Source: CAZEAN01 sp964510225 (lineage in GTDB: Bacteria; Planctomycetota; Planctomycetia; Isosphaerales; Isosphaeraceae). From it: a stretch of 64,000 nt of DNA. This document shows, one piece after another, positions 34,131 to 44,738 of this stretch; positions within the stretch are counted from its first letter, which is position 1; every line of letters starts with the position of its first letter. Location of the stretch: NCBI GenBank assembly GCA_964510225.1, contig CAZEAN010000015.1:1-64000 (forward strand), written 5' to 3'. Made by a program: the position numbers and the translations under genes. The notes beneath the pieces were generated by a model that was given only the letters and a program-made list of their open reading frames with translations, was not told the DNA's origin and did no database searches.

Positions 34131-34916
34131 TTACAAGACAGGTTTCTCCAAAAGTCGGACCGGGACTCCAGCGTTGTGGAGGTACTCTTTGACCTCGGCG
34201 ATCGCGAACTCGCGATCATGGAAGATGCTCGCAGCGAGTGCGGCGTCGGCGTGTCCTTCAACCAAGACAGCCCGAAGATGTTCTGGATGACCGGCACCAC
34301 CAGACGCAACCACGGGGATCGAAACCGATTCACTGACAGCGCGAGTCACCGGTAAGTCATACCCGTCGCGGGTGCCATCTGCGTCCATGCTGGTGAGGAC
34401 AATCTCGCCAGCGCCGAGCTGTTCGACCTCGAGTGCCCACGCGACCGCCTCTAACCCAGTAGGGACCCGGCCACCATTGATATGAACTTCCCAGACCTCG
34501 CGATCATCCTTCACCACTCGCTTGGGGTCGATGTTGACGACGATGCACTGGCTCCCAAACCGTCGGGCCGCCGCCCTCACGAACTCAGGATCCCGGACCG
34601 CACTCGAATTGATTGAGACTTTGTCCGCCCCTGCATTTAAGAGTGCACGGATATCTTCAATCGTCCTGATCCCACCACCGACTGTCAGCGGCATAAAACA
34701 GACTTCAGCCGTCCGTCGGACGACGTCGAGAATGATCCCTCGACCTTCGTGGCTCGCAGTGATATCAAGAAAGACAAGCTCGTCGGCACCTTCAGCCTCA
34801 TATCGCGACGCAACTTCGACGGGATCACCGGCATCCCGGAGGTTGATGAAATTGGTCCCCTTCACCACACGACCAGCGTTGACGTCGAGGCAAGGAATAA
34901 TCCGTTTGGCGAGCAT
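34131..34916 (-). CDS. hisF: Imidazole glycerol phosphate synthase, cyclase subunit
   Basis: 261 aa. With HisH glutaminase it converts PRFAR and ammonia to imidazole glycerol phosphate and AICAR in histidine synthesis. [17 protein letters not shown] carries the catalytic Asp11; VVNIDPKRV carries the second catalytic Asp. The phosphate-binding loops are [11 protein letters not shown] and [13 protein letters not shown]. No other his gene is adjacent, so the pathway is scattered, as is common in planctomycetes. Confidence 0.96.
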   Translation of the reverse strand: MLAKRIIPCLDVNAGRVVKGTNFINLRDAGDPVEVASRYEAEGADELVFLDITASHEGRGIILDVVRRTAEVCFMPLTVGGGIRTIEDIRALLNAGADKVSINSSAVRDPEFVRAAARRFGSQCIVVNIDPKRVVKDDREVWEVHINGGRVPTGLEAVAWALEVEQLGAGEIVLTSMDADGTRDGYDLPVTRAVSESVSIPVVASGGAGHPEHLRAVLVEGHADAALAASIFHDREFAIAEVKEYLHNAGVPVRLLEKPVL

Positions 34917-35079
34917 GGGTCCGGTCTCGGTTCTGGGCTTCCCTTGGTTGCAGCTAAAACGAATCCGAAAGCATGCATAATTGGAATCTGTTTGAGATCG
35001 TCAACAAATCGATACTTTCTAAGATTAGAAATTCTAAACCAAAGCGACTCTCCATTCCTAGGCCAACGCCACTCCACCT

Positions 35080-37062
35080 TCATTGGTCGCCGAACCGGGT
35101 ACGGTCGATCGAGCGTGGACAATCTGGTAGTGCGTCCAGGAACGACCGTCCATAAGGCTTGGTAAGAACCCGAGGGTCGAGAATCACCACAATCCCACGG
35201 TCTTGTTGCGAACGGATCAACCGACCAAACCCTTGCTTTAATTTGAGGACCGCTTCAGGGACTTGATACTCCACAAACGGGTTACCACCTCGGGCTCGGA
35301 TCGCCTCTAGCCGAGCTTCGAGCAAGGGGCGATCTGGGACAGCAAACGGAAGCCGAGTAATAATCACGTTCGAAAGCGCTTCACCAGGAACATCAATCCC
35401 CTGCCAGAAGCTCTCGGTCCCGAAGAGAACGCTGCCCAACTCGTCCCGAAACTTCTCGATCAGTTTGGATCGAGGAAGACCGTCGGATTGGCTGTAAAGT
35501 GGAATCCCTTGGTCGACAAACCAAGATAACAACTGCCGATTGGCCGACTCCATGGCTCGGTAGGAAGTGAACAACACAAAGGCATGCCCGTTTGTCTTGG
35601 CGATGTAGTGTGGGATCGCGTTCAAGCAGGCGCGCTCGAACCCCGGAGGATCTTGTGACGGATCGGGCATTTCTCGCGTGATGTGGAGCCGGACTTGCTC
35701 CTTATAACGGAACGGGCTTCCGAGTTGTGCAGTGTCTCCATCCGAAATTCCAAGCCGTGACCGGACAAAGCGAAAGTTGGGAGGGGATCCTGTACAGAGT
35801 GTTGCGGATGTCAGAATACAGGTCGAAACTTCTTGGAAGAGAAGCCGTTGAAGGGTGGAGCCAATTTCGATTGGAGCGGCTGCCAAAGCGACCCGCCGTC
35901 GTTCTTCCTTCCCTTCCAAGTCGACCCAATAAACCGCATCCGGCTCTGCCTGGTCGAGCCATCGCGTAATGGCAACACCTGTCACCCCACAGCGGTTGGC
36001 AGCGGCGATCAGCTCGATCCGTTTTGCCTCATCGTCGAATCGATTAGCAGCCTCCGCGATCCTGTCCGCAAGTTGTCGAAGGATACCTGGTAGTGCCGTC
36101 GTCATCGAGAGCGCCCGACGCACCCGTCCATTAGTCCCCCTCTCCTTTTCCCGCCATCGGGCAAGCTCTTGAAAAAACATCAAGGCCGCAACCCGAGCCC
36201 GTCCGACATCCTCAATCGGATCCTCAAGCTGGAACGAGGTCAGGAGTCCTTTACGGGTCCGTTCGTGAAAGAGCCGATTGAGCATGAATTCGATCTGGCC
36301 TGATGTTACGCGAAGTCCCAAATGGTCACCGGCAACACCCTCAAGCGTGTGCGCTTCATCAAAAATCGCGACATCATAATCGGGCAATAATCCATAACCC
36401 TCTGCGCGTAATGCAAGGTCACTGAAGAAAAGGGCATGATTGACGACCAGTAGATTTGCCGTCCGCATCCGTCGCCTTGCTTTGAAGTAGAAGCAATCGT
36501 TGAATCGGGGACAACGTTTACCTAAGCAGTTTCCATTCTCGGAGGCAATCGCGTCCCAGACGGTCGCCGACGGGCGAAAGTCCAGGTCGGAACGGCTCCC
36601 GTCGTCGGTTGACTTTGCCCAATGCCGGATGAAGTCGAAGTGATCAAAATCATCAGCGTGTTGAAAGAGGGCCATCGCCCGAGGGATCGTACCCTCCAAG
36701 CGACGGAGGCTGATATAGTTCGACCGCCCCTTCACGAGAGATGCCGAAAATTCGTTCGGCATCACTGCTCGGAGGAAGGGGATATCCTTGTTGAGCAACT
36801 GTTCCTGCAAACTGATCGTTTGGGTCGAGATGACGACCTTTTTGTTCTGTTCGGAGGCTGCCAGGATACTCGGCACCAGATAAGCGAAACTCTTGCCGAC
36901 ACCGGTCCCTGCTTCAACAACAAGATGACGTTCAGCCTCGATCGCCTCCGCAACAGCGCGACTCATCGCCAGTTGCTCGGGCCGAGATTCATAATTCTTC
37001 AACCGTCGGCTAATCACACCACCAGGACCGAGAATCGAATCAGGGTCAAGTGGAGCAGTCAT
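35080..37062 (-). CDS. DinG/XPD-type superfamily 2 DNA helicase
   Basis: 660 aa. ATP-dependent 5'-3' helicase type. Motif I AGTGVGKS at 51-58, motif Ia [12 protein letters not shown], motif II DEAH at 235-238, later [19 protein letters not shown] and [14 protein letters not shown] (motif VI). The Fe-S region shows three cysteines (C179, C184, C190 in [13 protein letters not shown]). The first ligand, usually a Cys after GRxNYx, is missing: [17 protein letters not shown] lies upstream of the ATG. It follows lepB by 100 bp on the same strand. Confidence 0.9.
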   Translation of the reverse strand: MTAPLDPDSILGPGGVISRRLKNYESRPEQLAMSRAVAEAIEAERHLVVEAGTGVGKSFAYLVPSILAASEQNKKVVISTQTISLQEQLLNKDIPFLRAVMPNEFSASLVKGRSNYISLRRLEGTIPRAMALFQHADDFDHFDFIRHWAKSTDDGSRSDLDFRPSATVWDAIASENGNCLGKRCPRFNDCFYFKARRRMRTANLLVVNHALFFSDLALRAEGYGLLPDYDVAIFDEAHTLEGVAGDHLGLRVTSGQIEFMLNRLFHERTRKGLLTSFQLEDPIEDVGRARVAALMFFQELARWREKERGTNGRVRRALSMTTALPGILRQLADRIAEAANRFDDEAKRIELIAAANRCGVTGVAITRWLDQAEPDAVYWVDLEGKEERRRVALAAAPIEIGSTLQRLLFQEVSTCILTSATLCTGSPPNFRFVRSRLGISDGDTAQLGSPFRYKEQVRLHITREMPDPSQDPPGFERACLNAIPHYIAKTNGHAFVLFTSYRAMESANRQLLSWFVDQGIPLYSQSDGLPRSKLIEKFRDELGSVLFGTESFWQGIDVPGEALSNVIITRLPFAVPDRPLLEARLEAIRARGGNPFVEYQVPEAVLKLKQGFGRLIRSQQDRGIVVILDPRVLTKPYGRSFLDALPDCPRSIDRTRFGDQ

Positions 37063-37162
37063 GAGCTGTCCTCAGGAGATTCCTTAACACCAGTTGGACA
37101 GCAGAACAGAATCGGTCCCAGGATACAAGATTGCTTGTTTAGAGGGACTTTTCGGCGTAACG

Positions 37163-37723
37163 CTACTCAGGCTTGCCCATCCTCGGCAACGGCCAGAGCC
37201 GAGATCGAACCCGGCCGATCAATAATTCTTCGGAGACCGGTCCCCAGATGTGGCTATCATGACTCCCATCACGATTGTCGCCGAGCATCCAGTACTCGTC
37301 AGGACCAAGGATCACTCGTTCATCTGAGCTGTATGTGAACGGCTTCGAGAGATACGGTTCCTCCAGTGGCACATCGTCGATGCAAAGAACACCTGACTTA
37401 ACCTCGATGGTTTCGCCCGGGAGTCCGACGACCCGCTTTACAAAATCAACAGGTGTTGCCGAAGCAGTCGGCGGCGCTCTGAAGACCCAAAGCTCACCAC
37501 GGGTCGGGGGCTGGCCTTCGAGCCGCTCAACCAGTACCCGGTCCCCCTTTTGCAAGGCTGGAGCCATCGAATTGGTTGGGATCGAGTACGCACGGCCTGA
37601 AACGGCGATTCCAAGAAGCGCCAAGACCAGCAGACCCAACGCAAGTCGTCCTATTGTGGCAACCACTCGACGTCGTAGCGATCGTCTCCTCGGATCAGTC
37701 TGCTCTCCGGGGAAGTGATTCAT
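37163..37723 (-). CDS. lepB: Signal peptidase I
   Basis: 186 aa. Cleaves signal peptides at the outer face of the cytoplasmic membrane. One TM helix (LALGLLVLALLGIAVSG) is followed by the catalytic Ser52 in YSIPTNSMAP and the general-base Lys96 in DFVKRVVGLPGE; GDNRDGSHDSHIWGPV is the last conserved box. AGGAG lies 7 nt before the ATG. It starts 31 bp after the thiSG stop, so they are probably co-transcribed. Confidence 0.95.
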   Translation of the reverse strand: MNHFPGEQTDPRRRSLRRRVVATIGRLALGLLVLALLGIAVSGRAYSIPTNSMAPALQKGDRVLVERLEGQPPTRGELWVFRAPPTASATPVDFVKRVVGLPGETIEVKSGVLCIDDVPLEEPYLSKPFTYSSDERVILGPDEYWMLGDNRDGSHDSHIWGPVSEELLIGRVRSRLWPLPRMGKPE

Positions 37724-37754
37724 CGGTAGCTCCTCTCGATCGGCGACACCGAAC

Positions 37755-38816
37755 TCATGCGTCCGGTTTGGTAATCAACCCTTCGGTCGGACTTGAAGCG
37801 GTTGCGTAAAGCTTCTTGGGGATCCGGCCAGCGGTATCACTTAATCGTCCTGCTTCACAAGCGAGCCGCATTGCCACGGCCATCCGCTTCGGGTCAACAG
37901 CCTTCGCGATCCCGGTGTTGAGAAGGACCCCATCACAACCGAGTTCCATCGCAATCGCAACATCACTAGAGGCACCGACACCAGCGTCAATAATCACCGG
38001 ATAATCGGGATCGCCTTCTTTCAAGTCTTCCAGAATGATCCTGATGTTGTTGGGATTCAGTACCCCTTGACCGCTCCCAATCGGACTTCCAGCAGGCATT
38101 ACACTGGCAGCACCAACTGCCTTCAGCCGACGAGCCATAACGGGGTCATCACTGGTGTAGCAGAGGACGGTGAAACCATCCTTGATGAGCACTTCGGTCG
38201 CTTCGAGGGTCGCTAAGGGGTCGGGCAACAAGGTCTTGGGATCGGCAAGAACTTCGATCTTGACCCAATCCGCACCGGGGTTCTCCAGCCCCTCCAGAAG
38301 TTCACGACCGAGCCGTGCAGTTCGGAGTGCTTCCTCAGCACTGAAACAACCCGCAGTGTTCGGTAAAATCGTGTAGCGTTTCAGATCAAGGTAATCGAGG
38401 AGATTGGCACCATCACGAGCGATCAACCGTTCCCGACGGACCGCGACGGTAACAACTTCAGTGCCGCTTAATTCAAGACAGTCCCGCATCAATCCGAGCG
38501 TTTCATACTTCCCGGTTCCTACAAAGAGACGGCTCCGGAATCGATGGTTGCCAATCACCAACTCATCAGGACCAAATAGATTGTTCTCGGTCATAGCAGG
38601 TGGGGAAGAACCAGTACCACCACCGCCAACTAGCGTCACGACCTCAACTTCATCCCCTTCCTGGAGTAATGCTTCGGTGTAACGGATCCGTGGGACCAAT
38701 TGCTGATTGACTTCGACAGCAACGTAAGAAGTGCGGTACTCCCAAAGTTGGAGTGCATCCGCAATTGTGAGCGGGCCAGGAAGGTTACGTTCCTCGCCAT
38801 TAAGCAGGATCGTCAC
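37755..38816 (-). CDS. thiG: ThiS-ThiG fusion: sulfur carrier and thiazole synthase
   Basis: 353 aa. Residues 1-66 are a ThiS-type beta-grasp sulfur carrier ([20 protein letters not shown], ending [15 protein letters not shown]). A linker ([12 protein letters not shown]) leads to a complete Thi[52 protein letters not shown] with the Schiff-base lysine, [12 protein letters not shown], and [19 protein letters not shown]. ThiG makes the thiazole phosphate of thiamine using ThiS-thiocarboxylate. The ThiS di-glycine is internal here, so it must be cleaved or another carrier used. GTG start; GAGAGG about 10 nt upstream. Confidence 0.92.
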   Translation of the reverse strand: MTILLNGEERNLPGPLTIADALQLWEYRTSYVAVEVNQQLVPRIRYTEALLQEGDEVEVVTLVGGGGTGSSPPAMTENNLFGPDELVIGNHRFRSRLFVGTGKYETLGLMRDCLELSGTEVVTVAVRRERLIARDGANLLDYLDLKRYTILPNTAGCFSAEEALRTARLGRELLEGLENPGADWVKIEVLADPKTLLPDPLATLEATEVLIKDGFTVLCYTSDDPVMARRLKAVGAASVMPAGSPIGSGQGVLNPNNIRIILEDLKEGDPDYPVIIDAGVGASSDVAIAMELGCDGVLLNTGIAKAVDPKRMAVAMRLACEAGRLSDTAGRIPKKLYATASSPTEGLITKPDA

Positions 38817-39258
38817 GGATATCAGACCTCTCGACCTCGTTAAAATACGAGGCTGCCTTGGAATAAGACTTGCGATGGTATTGTGGTGCGATGCTCAAGG
38901 GGAGTTGCAAGCACCGATTGTTGTCTTGATTAACGCTTGTGTCCTCAACATCTGTCCATCTTAGATCTTAAGCGAAGAACTCGTCAAGCCAACTGAGAAC
39001 CGTCATCAGAGCGACTTTCTCTCCGGCTCCAACATCGTGACTGATCACCGATTCCCATCTTCATCATTCTAGCCCTTCCCCGATCTTCAACGCTTCCTTT
39101 TGCCAAGATATTTCCAGTCATCTTCCCTTGCCATCAGGGGTATTAGCTTCGATTCGGCTCCGAAAGTCCAACAGAACGGACTTTACCTCAGATGCCAATC
39201 CAGCGCATCATGTTGTTTAACAGTTGTTCTTTCGCCTGTACTTCAGGACTTTGAACCC
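38817..39258. other. Divergent control region between thiSG and the PSCyt1/DUF1553 gene
   Basis: 442 bp. Near the thiSG side is an inverted repeat (separate entry). I looked for a TPP riboswitch (CTGAGA box with its partner helices) on the minus strand and do not see one. The in-frame stretch before ATG 39259 (from 39100) is not protein-like. Confidence 0.5.
38835..38852 (-). promoter_or_regulatory. Inverted repeat in the thiSG leader
   Basis: CCTCGT and ACGAGG form a perfect 6-bp stem with a 6-nt A/T loop, about 20 bp before the GTG start of thiSG. It could be a repressor site or a hairpin controlling translation. It is not part of a recognisable riboswitch. Confidence 0.35.
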
Positions 39259-42200
39259 ATGTTCATCGATCCCCTGCTCAGCATCCTTGTTGGCCTCGTC
39301 CTCCCTACTCTGAGTCCTCTCGATGACCAGGCTGCGCTGGAACACTTCGAGAAGTCAGTCCGGCCGGTCCTGGTGGAACATTGTATCCGCTGCCATGGTC
39401 CTGAGGAGCAGCGTGTTGGCCTCCGACTCGATTCCGGTCCAGCGATCGCCGCGGGGAGTGAGGCCGGCCCCGTGATTGAGCCCGGAAACCCTGAGGAGAG
39501 CCTGCTGATTGAAGCAGTCCGTCCCGGGGGCTATCTCGAAATGCCACCGAGTGGCAGGCTCAGCGCGACCGAGATCGCGGCCCTAGAGCGTTGGGTTCAA
39601 GAAGGTGCACGCTGGCCTGGAATAGCACCAGGAGATCCAGATACCGGCACAACGAGTGCCGAATCAATCGATCCCATTGAAGCAGGCGAAGACTTCTGGG
39701 CCTTTCAATCGATATCGAGGCCGATCCTTCCTGCAGTCGAGAATGAGGCCTGGTGTCAGTCACCGATCGACCGCTTCGTACTCTCCAAACTTGAGGAGGC
39801 GGGACTCACTCCAGCAGCTCGGGCAACCAAACGAGACTTGATCCGACGGGCGACGTTCGATCTCACTGGACTACCCCCGACTCCGGCGGAAGTCGAGGAA
39901 TTCGTGAGTGATGACTCTCCCGAGGCATTTGCTCGGCTGGTCGATCGACTCCTGATGACGCCCGAGTACGGTGAGCGCTGGGCACGACACTGGCTTGATC
40001 TTGCCCGCTACGCTGACTCCAACGGGATGGATGAAAATGTCGCCTACGCTGAAGCCTGGCGCTATCGTGACTACGTCATCGACGCCTTCAATCGTGACAC
40101 GCCGTACAACAAATTCCTAACAGAGCAGCTCGCGGGCGATTTGATGCCTGCCGCTGATGATCAAGAGCGAATCAGGCAGCTTACCGCCACTGGTTTCTTG
40201 GTCGTTGGACCAAAGATGCTTGCCGAAGATGATCCAGTAAAGATGGAAATGGACATCATCGATGAGCAAGTTGATACAGTCGGCAAGGTCTTCATGGGAC
40301 TGACCATGGGCTGTGCTCGCTGTCATGACCATAAGTTCGACCCCATCCTCGCCGAAGATTATTACGGGATGGCCGGGATCTTCAAGTCGACCAAGACGAT
40401 GGAGAACTTTCGGGTCGTTGCCATGTGGAACGAACGGCGCGCCGAAACCACACCAGAACAAGCCATTCGGAAGGCACATGAAGTTCGCGTCGCTAAGGCT
40501 AACGAGGTGATCGATCAACTCGTGAAATCGTCGCGTGACGAACTCCGAAGAGAACTCAAGACTCGACTAGAAACATACTTGAGAGCGGGTCTAGAATCTG
40601 CCCGAACCCCCAGGCTCCGTGATCGAATGGGGATCAAACCAGGAGTTGAAGGGAACCCCAACCGGATTGATTTCGAGGCCGAAGCGTTTGATGACGGTAA
40701 TGTTGGGATTGATCGTAATAACTATGGTGCAGGGATCGGTATAATCCTGAATGTGGGCTCAACTCCAAACATCGCCCAGTACAATCTCCGGGTTCCTGAG
40801 CGCGGCTACTATCAGGTGGAGTTGCGCTACGCTGCTGCTGAGCTCCGGCCCCTGACAATCGCCATTGACGATGTCGTTTTGATCGATCATGCAGCACGCG
40901 AAGTCACAGGCTCCTGGAATCCTGAATCACAGCGTTGGGAGGCTTCGGGAATCATTGAGCTGGAGACCGCCCCCTTTACCCTGAAGCTCGAACGCGATGG
41001 TGTCTTCCCTCATATCGATCGGATCGCTTTAACCAAGCTAGAACTCCCAGAAGGAGTAAGTCTTGATGACTTGCGGAATGCCAATGAGCGTGCTGCAGCG
41101 CAAGACCTGAACCCGAAGCTGGTCCAACGATTCGTCGAGGCGATCGAATCCGGCAATAATGACACCGATTCCTTATTCTTCAACTGGCTCGAAGACGATG
41201 GGGAGTCGAAGCTCAACGCATTCCTCGAGAACTTTCACAACAAGACAAGTGAGTCTCCAATCCAAGCTTTCTTGAACGATCCGAACGGACCATTCCGGAT
41301 CCCCAGGAAAGTGGAGCCCTTGCTGGATCAAGACAGCGCAAACCAACTCGCGGAAGCTCGCGACACACTCAAGGCAATCGAATCCGAAGCACCCCCTTCT
41401 CGTCGCGTGATGGCAACTGAAGATGGGACCATCACCGACTTGCCCGTCCACATCCGAGGGAGTCACCTCACGCTAGCGGAGAACCCCACATCGAGACGGT
41501 TTCCCGTGGTGATTGCAGGTCAGCACCAACCAATCTTAAGTGGAGAACAGAGTGGTCGTCTGGCATTAGCAGAATGGCTCACCAGTCGCGAGCATCCCTT
41601 AACAAGCCGGGTAATGGCCAACCGACTCTGGCACTGGCATTTTGGCCGAGGCCTGGTCGGTTCGACTGACAACTTTGGGAAACTCGGCGATCAGCCAACA
41701 CACCCAGCACTCCTAGATTGGCTCGCAACCGAATTCATCGCACGTGGGTGGTCGATCAAAGAGATGCACCGGACGATCATGCGATCGTCGACTTACCAAA
41801 TGAGTACAGAGTTTGACACAGCAGCAAATGAAACCGACCCGGAAAACAAGCTCCTCTGGCGATTCCGTCGTCGACGACTCGAGGCTGAGGCAATCCGTGA
41901 CGCCATTCTTTTGGTAACTGGAATGATGGGCCCTGAGCGCGGTGGTACCCTCCTTGATGTTGAAACGCACAAATATGTGAACAACACCTCGCGGAGCGGC
42001 ACCGGTGGGCTCTCGTTGCAGCCTCGGCGGTCAATCTATCTCCCCGTGATTCGGAGTGGAGTCTACCCATCATTACAAGCGTTTGACTTCGCCGATCCAA
42101 GCGTCTCCGGCGGCCGTCGTGCTACGACAACAGTCGCCCCCCAAGCACTCTTCATGATGAACGGCGAACTGGTCCGTCAGGCATCCGAAGCGTGGGCCGA

Positions 42201-42435
42201 TCGCCTCCTGGACCGAACCGACCTCAACGATGAAGAGCGTGTAATCCTCGGATTCGAAACAGCCTTTGCCCGACCACCGAGTTCGCTCGAACTCGCTGAA
42301 ACACTCGAGGCACTCCAAGAGTTCACTGACTTGGCTGCTCTTGAAAGTGTTGCACCAGAAGAAACCGACAAACGAGCCTGGCAAATCCTCTGCCAGGCGC
42401 TCATTGCCTCGAGTGAGTTCATCACTCTCGACTGA
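39259..42435 (+). CDS. PSCyt1/DUF1549/DUF1553 protein with a CBM-like insert
   Basis: 1058 aa. Weak signal segment (LLSILVGLVLPTLS), then a planctomycete cytochrome domain (HCIRCHGPEE, near residue 39), DUF1549 (SPIDRFVLSKLEEAG; RWARHWLDLARYADSNGMD; GCARCHDHKFDPI, a second heme-like motif), a carbohydrate-binding-like insert (IDFEAEAFDDGN to FPHIDRIALTKLE), and DUF1553 (ADWLTSREHPLTSRVMANR-like; HPALLDWLATEF; RRSIYLPVIRSG). Extracytoplasmic; proposed to work with its DUF1501 partner, 61 bp downstream. The start is placed at ATG 39259, just before the hydrophobic segment; AGGA lies 10 nt upstream. Confidence 0.92.
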   Translation: MFIDPLLSILVGLVLPTLSPLDDQAALEHFEKSVRPVLVEHCIRCHGPEEQRVGLRLDSGPAIAAGSEAGPVIEPGNPEESLLIEAVRPGGYLEMPPSGRLSATEIAALERWVQEGARWPGIAPGDPDTGTTSAESIDPIEAGEDFWAFQSISRPILPAVENEAWCQSPIDRFVLSKLEEAGLTPAARATKRDLIRRATFDLTGLPPTPAEVEEFVSDDSPEAFARLVDRLLMTPEYGERWARHWLDLARYADSNGMDENVAYAEAWRYRDYVIDAFNRDTPYNKFLTEQLAGDLMPAADDQERIRQLTATGFLVVGPKMLAEDDPVKMEMDIIDEQVDTVGKVFMGLTMGCARCHDHKFDPILAEDYYGMAGIFKSTKTMENFRVVAMWNERRAETTPEQAIRKAHEVRVAKANEVIDQLVKSSRDELRRELKTRLETYLRAGLESARTPRLRDRMGIKPGVEGNPNRIDFEAEAFDDGNVGIDRNNYGAGIGIILNVGSTPNIAQYNLRVPERGYYQVELRYAAAELRPLTIAIDDVVLIDHAAREVTGSWNPESQRWEASGIIELETAPFTLKLERDGVFPHIDRIALTKLELPEGVSLDDLRNANERAAAQDLNPKLVQRFVEAIESGNNDTDSLFFNWLEDDGESKLNAFLENFHNKTSESPIQAFLNDPNGPFRIPRKVEPLLDQDSANQLAEARDTLKAIESEAPPSRRVMATEDGTITDLPVHIRGSHLTLAENPTSRRFPVVIAGQHQPILSGEQSGRLALAEWLTSREHPLTSRVMANRLWHWHFGRGLVGSTDNFGKLGDQPTHPALLDWLATEFIARGWSIKEMHRTIMRSSTYQMSTEFDTAANETDPENKLLWRFRRRRLEAEAIRDAILLVTGMMGPERGGTLLDVETHKYVNNTSRSGTGGLSLQPRRSIYLPVIRSGVYPSLQAFDFADPSVSGGRRATTTVAPQALFMMNGELVRQASEAWADRLLDRTDLNDEERVILGFETAFARPPSSLELAETLEALQEFTDLAALESVAPEETDKRAWQILCQALIASSEFITLD

Positions 42436-42496
42436 GCGAACATCCCACACACAGACCACCAGACCACCGGACCGCAAGCAACGTAGGACGACGATC

Positions 42497-43921
42497 ATGA
42501 ACGCTCACTGGCTTGCCGAACCGTTCGCTCGACGGCCACTCCGACGCCGTGAAATGCTGAAGTCTGCTGGAGCTGGCTTTGGGGCGTTGGCGCTTGCGGG
42601 GTTGCTCGGAGAAGAGAGTCGAGGAGCATCAGAAAGTGCCTTAGCAACCAAACCCGGTCATCACGCGGCACGCGCGAAACGGGTGATCTTCCTCTTCATG
42701 CATGGTGGACCCTCTCAAGTCGACACCTTCGACTACAAGCCGCTCCTTCAACGTGATCACGGGAAGTCATTACCGTTTGACCGTCCTCGGGTGGTTTCGA
42801 GCAAGACTGGGGGCTTGCTTGGGTCACCCTTCCGGTTCGATCGTCATGGTGAGAGCGGCCTCTGGGTCAGCGAACTGTTCCCGAAGATCGCCGGTTGTGT
42901 TGACGATCTTTGCGTGATCAACGGGATGCACGGTTCGAACTCACGTCACGGCGGTGCGCTGCTGGAACTCCACACCGGTAGCGACACCTTCGTCCGACCA
43001 AGTATGGGCTCCTGGATCACTTACGGGCTCGGCTCGGAGAATCAAGACCTCCCTGGGTACATTACAATCTGCCCGAACCTCAGTCACGGTGGGGTAAACA
43101 ACTGGAGTTCGGCCTTTCTCCCGGCTGCCTACCAAGGAACGCCGATTGGTTACACTGGAACACCGATCGATGATGCCCGCCTCCCATTCATCGAAAATGA
43201 TGGAACGTCACGCGATCTCCAACGAGCCCAGCTCGACTTTGTGCAACGCCTGAATCAGAATCACCTTGAGGAATCGGGGGAAGACCAGATTTTGGAGGGT
43301 CGGATCGCTGCCTTCGAACTGGCGTACCGGATGCAAGGGGTTGCACCGGAGGTCCAGGACGTATCGAACGAGTCACCGGCTACTCGGAAGCTCTACGGTC
43401 TTGACGATCCCACCACTCGACCGTTCGGAATGCAGTGCTTGATGGCACGTCGGTTTAGCGAGCGTGGCGTCCGGTTCGTCCAAGCATCACACAGCTACAA
43501 GTGGGACCAACACGGGGGCCTCCGAACCGCACTCCCGAGAAATTGTAACGAGGTCGACCAACCGATTGCCGGCCTCTTGCAGGATCTCAAAGCACGTGGC
43601 CTCCTCGAAGACACTCTCGTCCTCTGGGGCGGTGAGTTCGGCCGGACGCCGACTTCGCAAGGAAACGATGGCCGCGACCACAACCCTCAAGGCTACACGA
43701 TGTGGCTCGCTGGTGGTGGAGTGAAGGGAGGCCACGTTCACGGTAAAACCGACGACTACGGCTATTTCGCCGTCGAGGACAAGGTCCATGTCCACGACCT
43801 CCACGCGACGATCCTCCACCTCCTCGGCCTCGACCACACCCGCCTCACCTACCGCTACTCGGGTCGTGACTTCCGCCTCACCGACGTCTTCGGTGAAGTC
43901 ATCACCGATCTCTTTGCCTGA
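42497..43921 (+). CDS. DUF1501 exported protein
   Basis: 474 aa. Tat-type N-terminus RRREMLKSAGAGFGALALAG. Sulfatase/phosphatase-superfamily-like body: VIFLFMHGGPSQVDTFDYKP, SELFPKIAGCVDDLCVINGM, GSWITYGLGSENQDLPGYI, LWGGEFGRTPTSQGNDGRDH and HATILHLLGLDHTRLTYRY. DUF1501 proteins are alkaline-phosphatase-fold, nearly always paired with DUF1553 proteins in planctomycetes. Function unknown. ATG 42497 was chosen; the open frame reaching back to 42266 lies inside the previous gene. Confidence 0.93.
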   Translation: MNAHWLAEPFARRPLRRREMLKSAGAGFGALALAGLLGEESRGASESALATKPGHHAARAKRVIFLFMHGGPSQVDTFDYKPLLQRDHGKSLPFDRPRVVSSKTGGLLGSPFRFDRHGESGLWVSELFPKIAGCVDDLCVINGMHGSNSRHGGALLELHTGSDTFVRPSMGSWITYGLGSENQDLPGYITICPNLSHGGVNNWSSAFLPAAYQGTPIGYTGTPIDDARLPFIENDGTSRDLQRAQLDFVQRLNQNHLEESGEDQILEGRIAAFELAYRMQGVAPEVQDVSNESPATRKLYGLDDPTTRPFGMQCLMARRFSERGVRFVQASHSYKWDQHGGLRTALPRNCNEVDQPIAGLLQDLKARGLLEDTLVLWGGEFGRTPTSQGNDGRDHNPQGYTMWLAGGGVKGGHVHGKTDDYGYFAVEDKVHVHDLHATILHLLGLDHTRLTYRYSGRDFRLTDVFGEVITDLFA

Positions 43922-44149
43922 TCGTCAATCAAATGATGGAAGCCGAACAGGCCAGCGACAAATTGGCGTTGAGACCGATTGGGTCGGGGCCACCTTCGAC
44001 ACAGATTCCGGCCCCAGGGATCAGGATCGGCGAGGTCGAAGGCTTGGGTACTGATCGTAAGGTTGGTCCCGAAGAACACCCTGCCCGAGCATGATCGGCT
44101 CGATTGGCGGGGTGATTCGTGTTGCCACTGCGTCTTAAGCAACTTGTTG

Positions 44150-44578
44150 TTACTGGGGCGGTTCACCGAAGAAATCAGAAGCCTGTCGGGCGATGGTCTC
44201 AAGCTGGCCGGCCTCGGTTTGGATCAGGGCTTCGACAGACCAATCCCCTTTACTAGATCCAGAGCGAATCCTCACTTGGATCGGTACTTGGCCAGACTTA
44301 TGGAAGGAACAGCGGAGACTGAGTTCCTCCTCCAACGACCCCCAGGCCATCTCGCCTTGCCATCCACGCCACTGGGATGCCATTAACGCAAAGAGCGTCG
44401 TCGGGCTTGGTTCATCAACACTCTCAAGACTTGCATAAACCCGGACGACGGCGTAGAGGTCCTGCTCGATTACTTTAACCTTGAAGCGCTCCAGAGGCTT
44501 GCTTGGATCCCTCGGCGTCCGCTCGAAGAATTCCAGGAGTCCTTCCCCCGATGCACTCTCAATTTGAAAGGAATCCAT
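44150..44578 (-). CDS. DUF6228-like protein
   Basis: 142 aa, cytoplasmic. Reads as the DUF6228 pattern: LERFKVKVIEQDLYAVVRVY, SLESV, LFALMASQWRGWQGEMAWGS, LSLRCSFHKSGQVPIQVRI, WSVEALIQTEAGQLETIARQ. The family is small, function unknown and sometimes found near toxin-immunity loci; nothing here indicates that. It is convergent with the DUF1501 gene and follows the PpiD-like gene (in the opposite order) with no overlap. Confidence 0.7.
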   Translation of the reverse strand: MDSFQIESASGEGLLEFFERTPRDPSKPLERFKVKVIEQDLYAVVRVYASLESVDEPSPTTLFALMASQWRGWQGEMAWGSLEEELSLRCSFHKSGQVPIQVRIRSGSSKGDWSVEALIQTEAGQLETIARQASDFFGEPPQ

Positions 44579-44738
44579 GGAATCGCCAGCTACTCTAGGT
44601 CTCTGGTTCCGACAGAAGATCAGACGCTCTTGATTTAGACCCGAATCAACCTCCGAAGTTCGCGCAGAACTCGAAGCGTTGGTTTGGGTCCTCGGAGTCT
44701 CTCTTTCCAGGAGACCTCAGACCCTTCGGATTCCAGTC

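Noticed and set aside
38817..39000. TPP riboswitch before thiSG
   Set aside because: The conserved CTGAGA box and partner helices are not present; only a simple 6-bp inverted repeat is seen.
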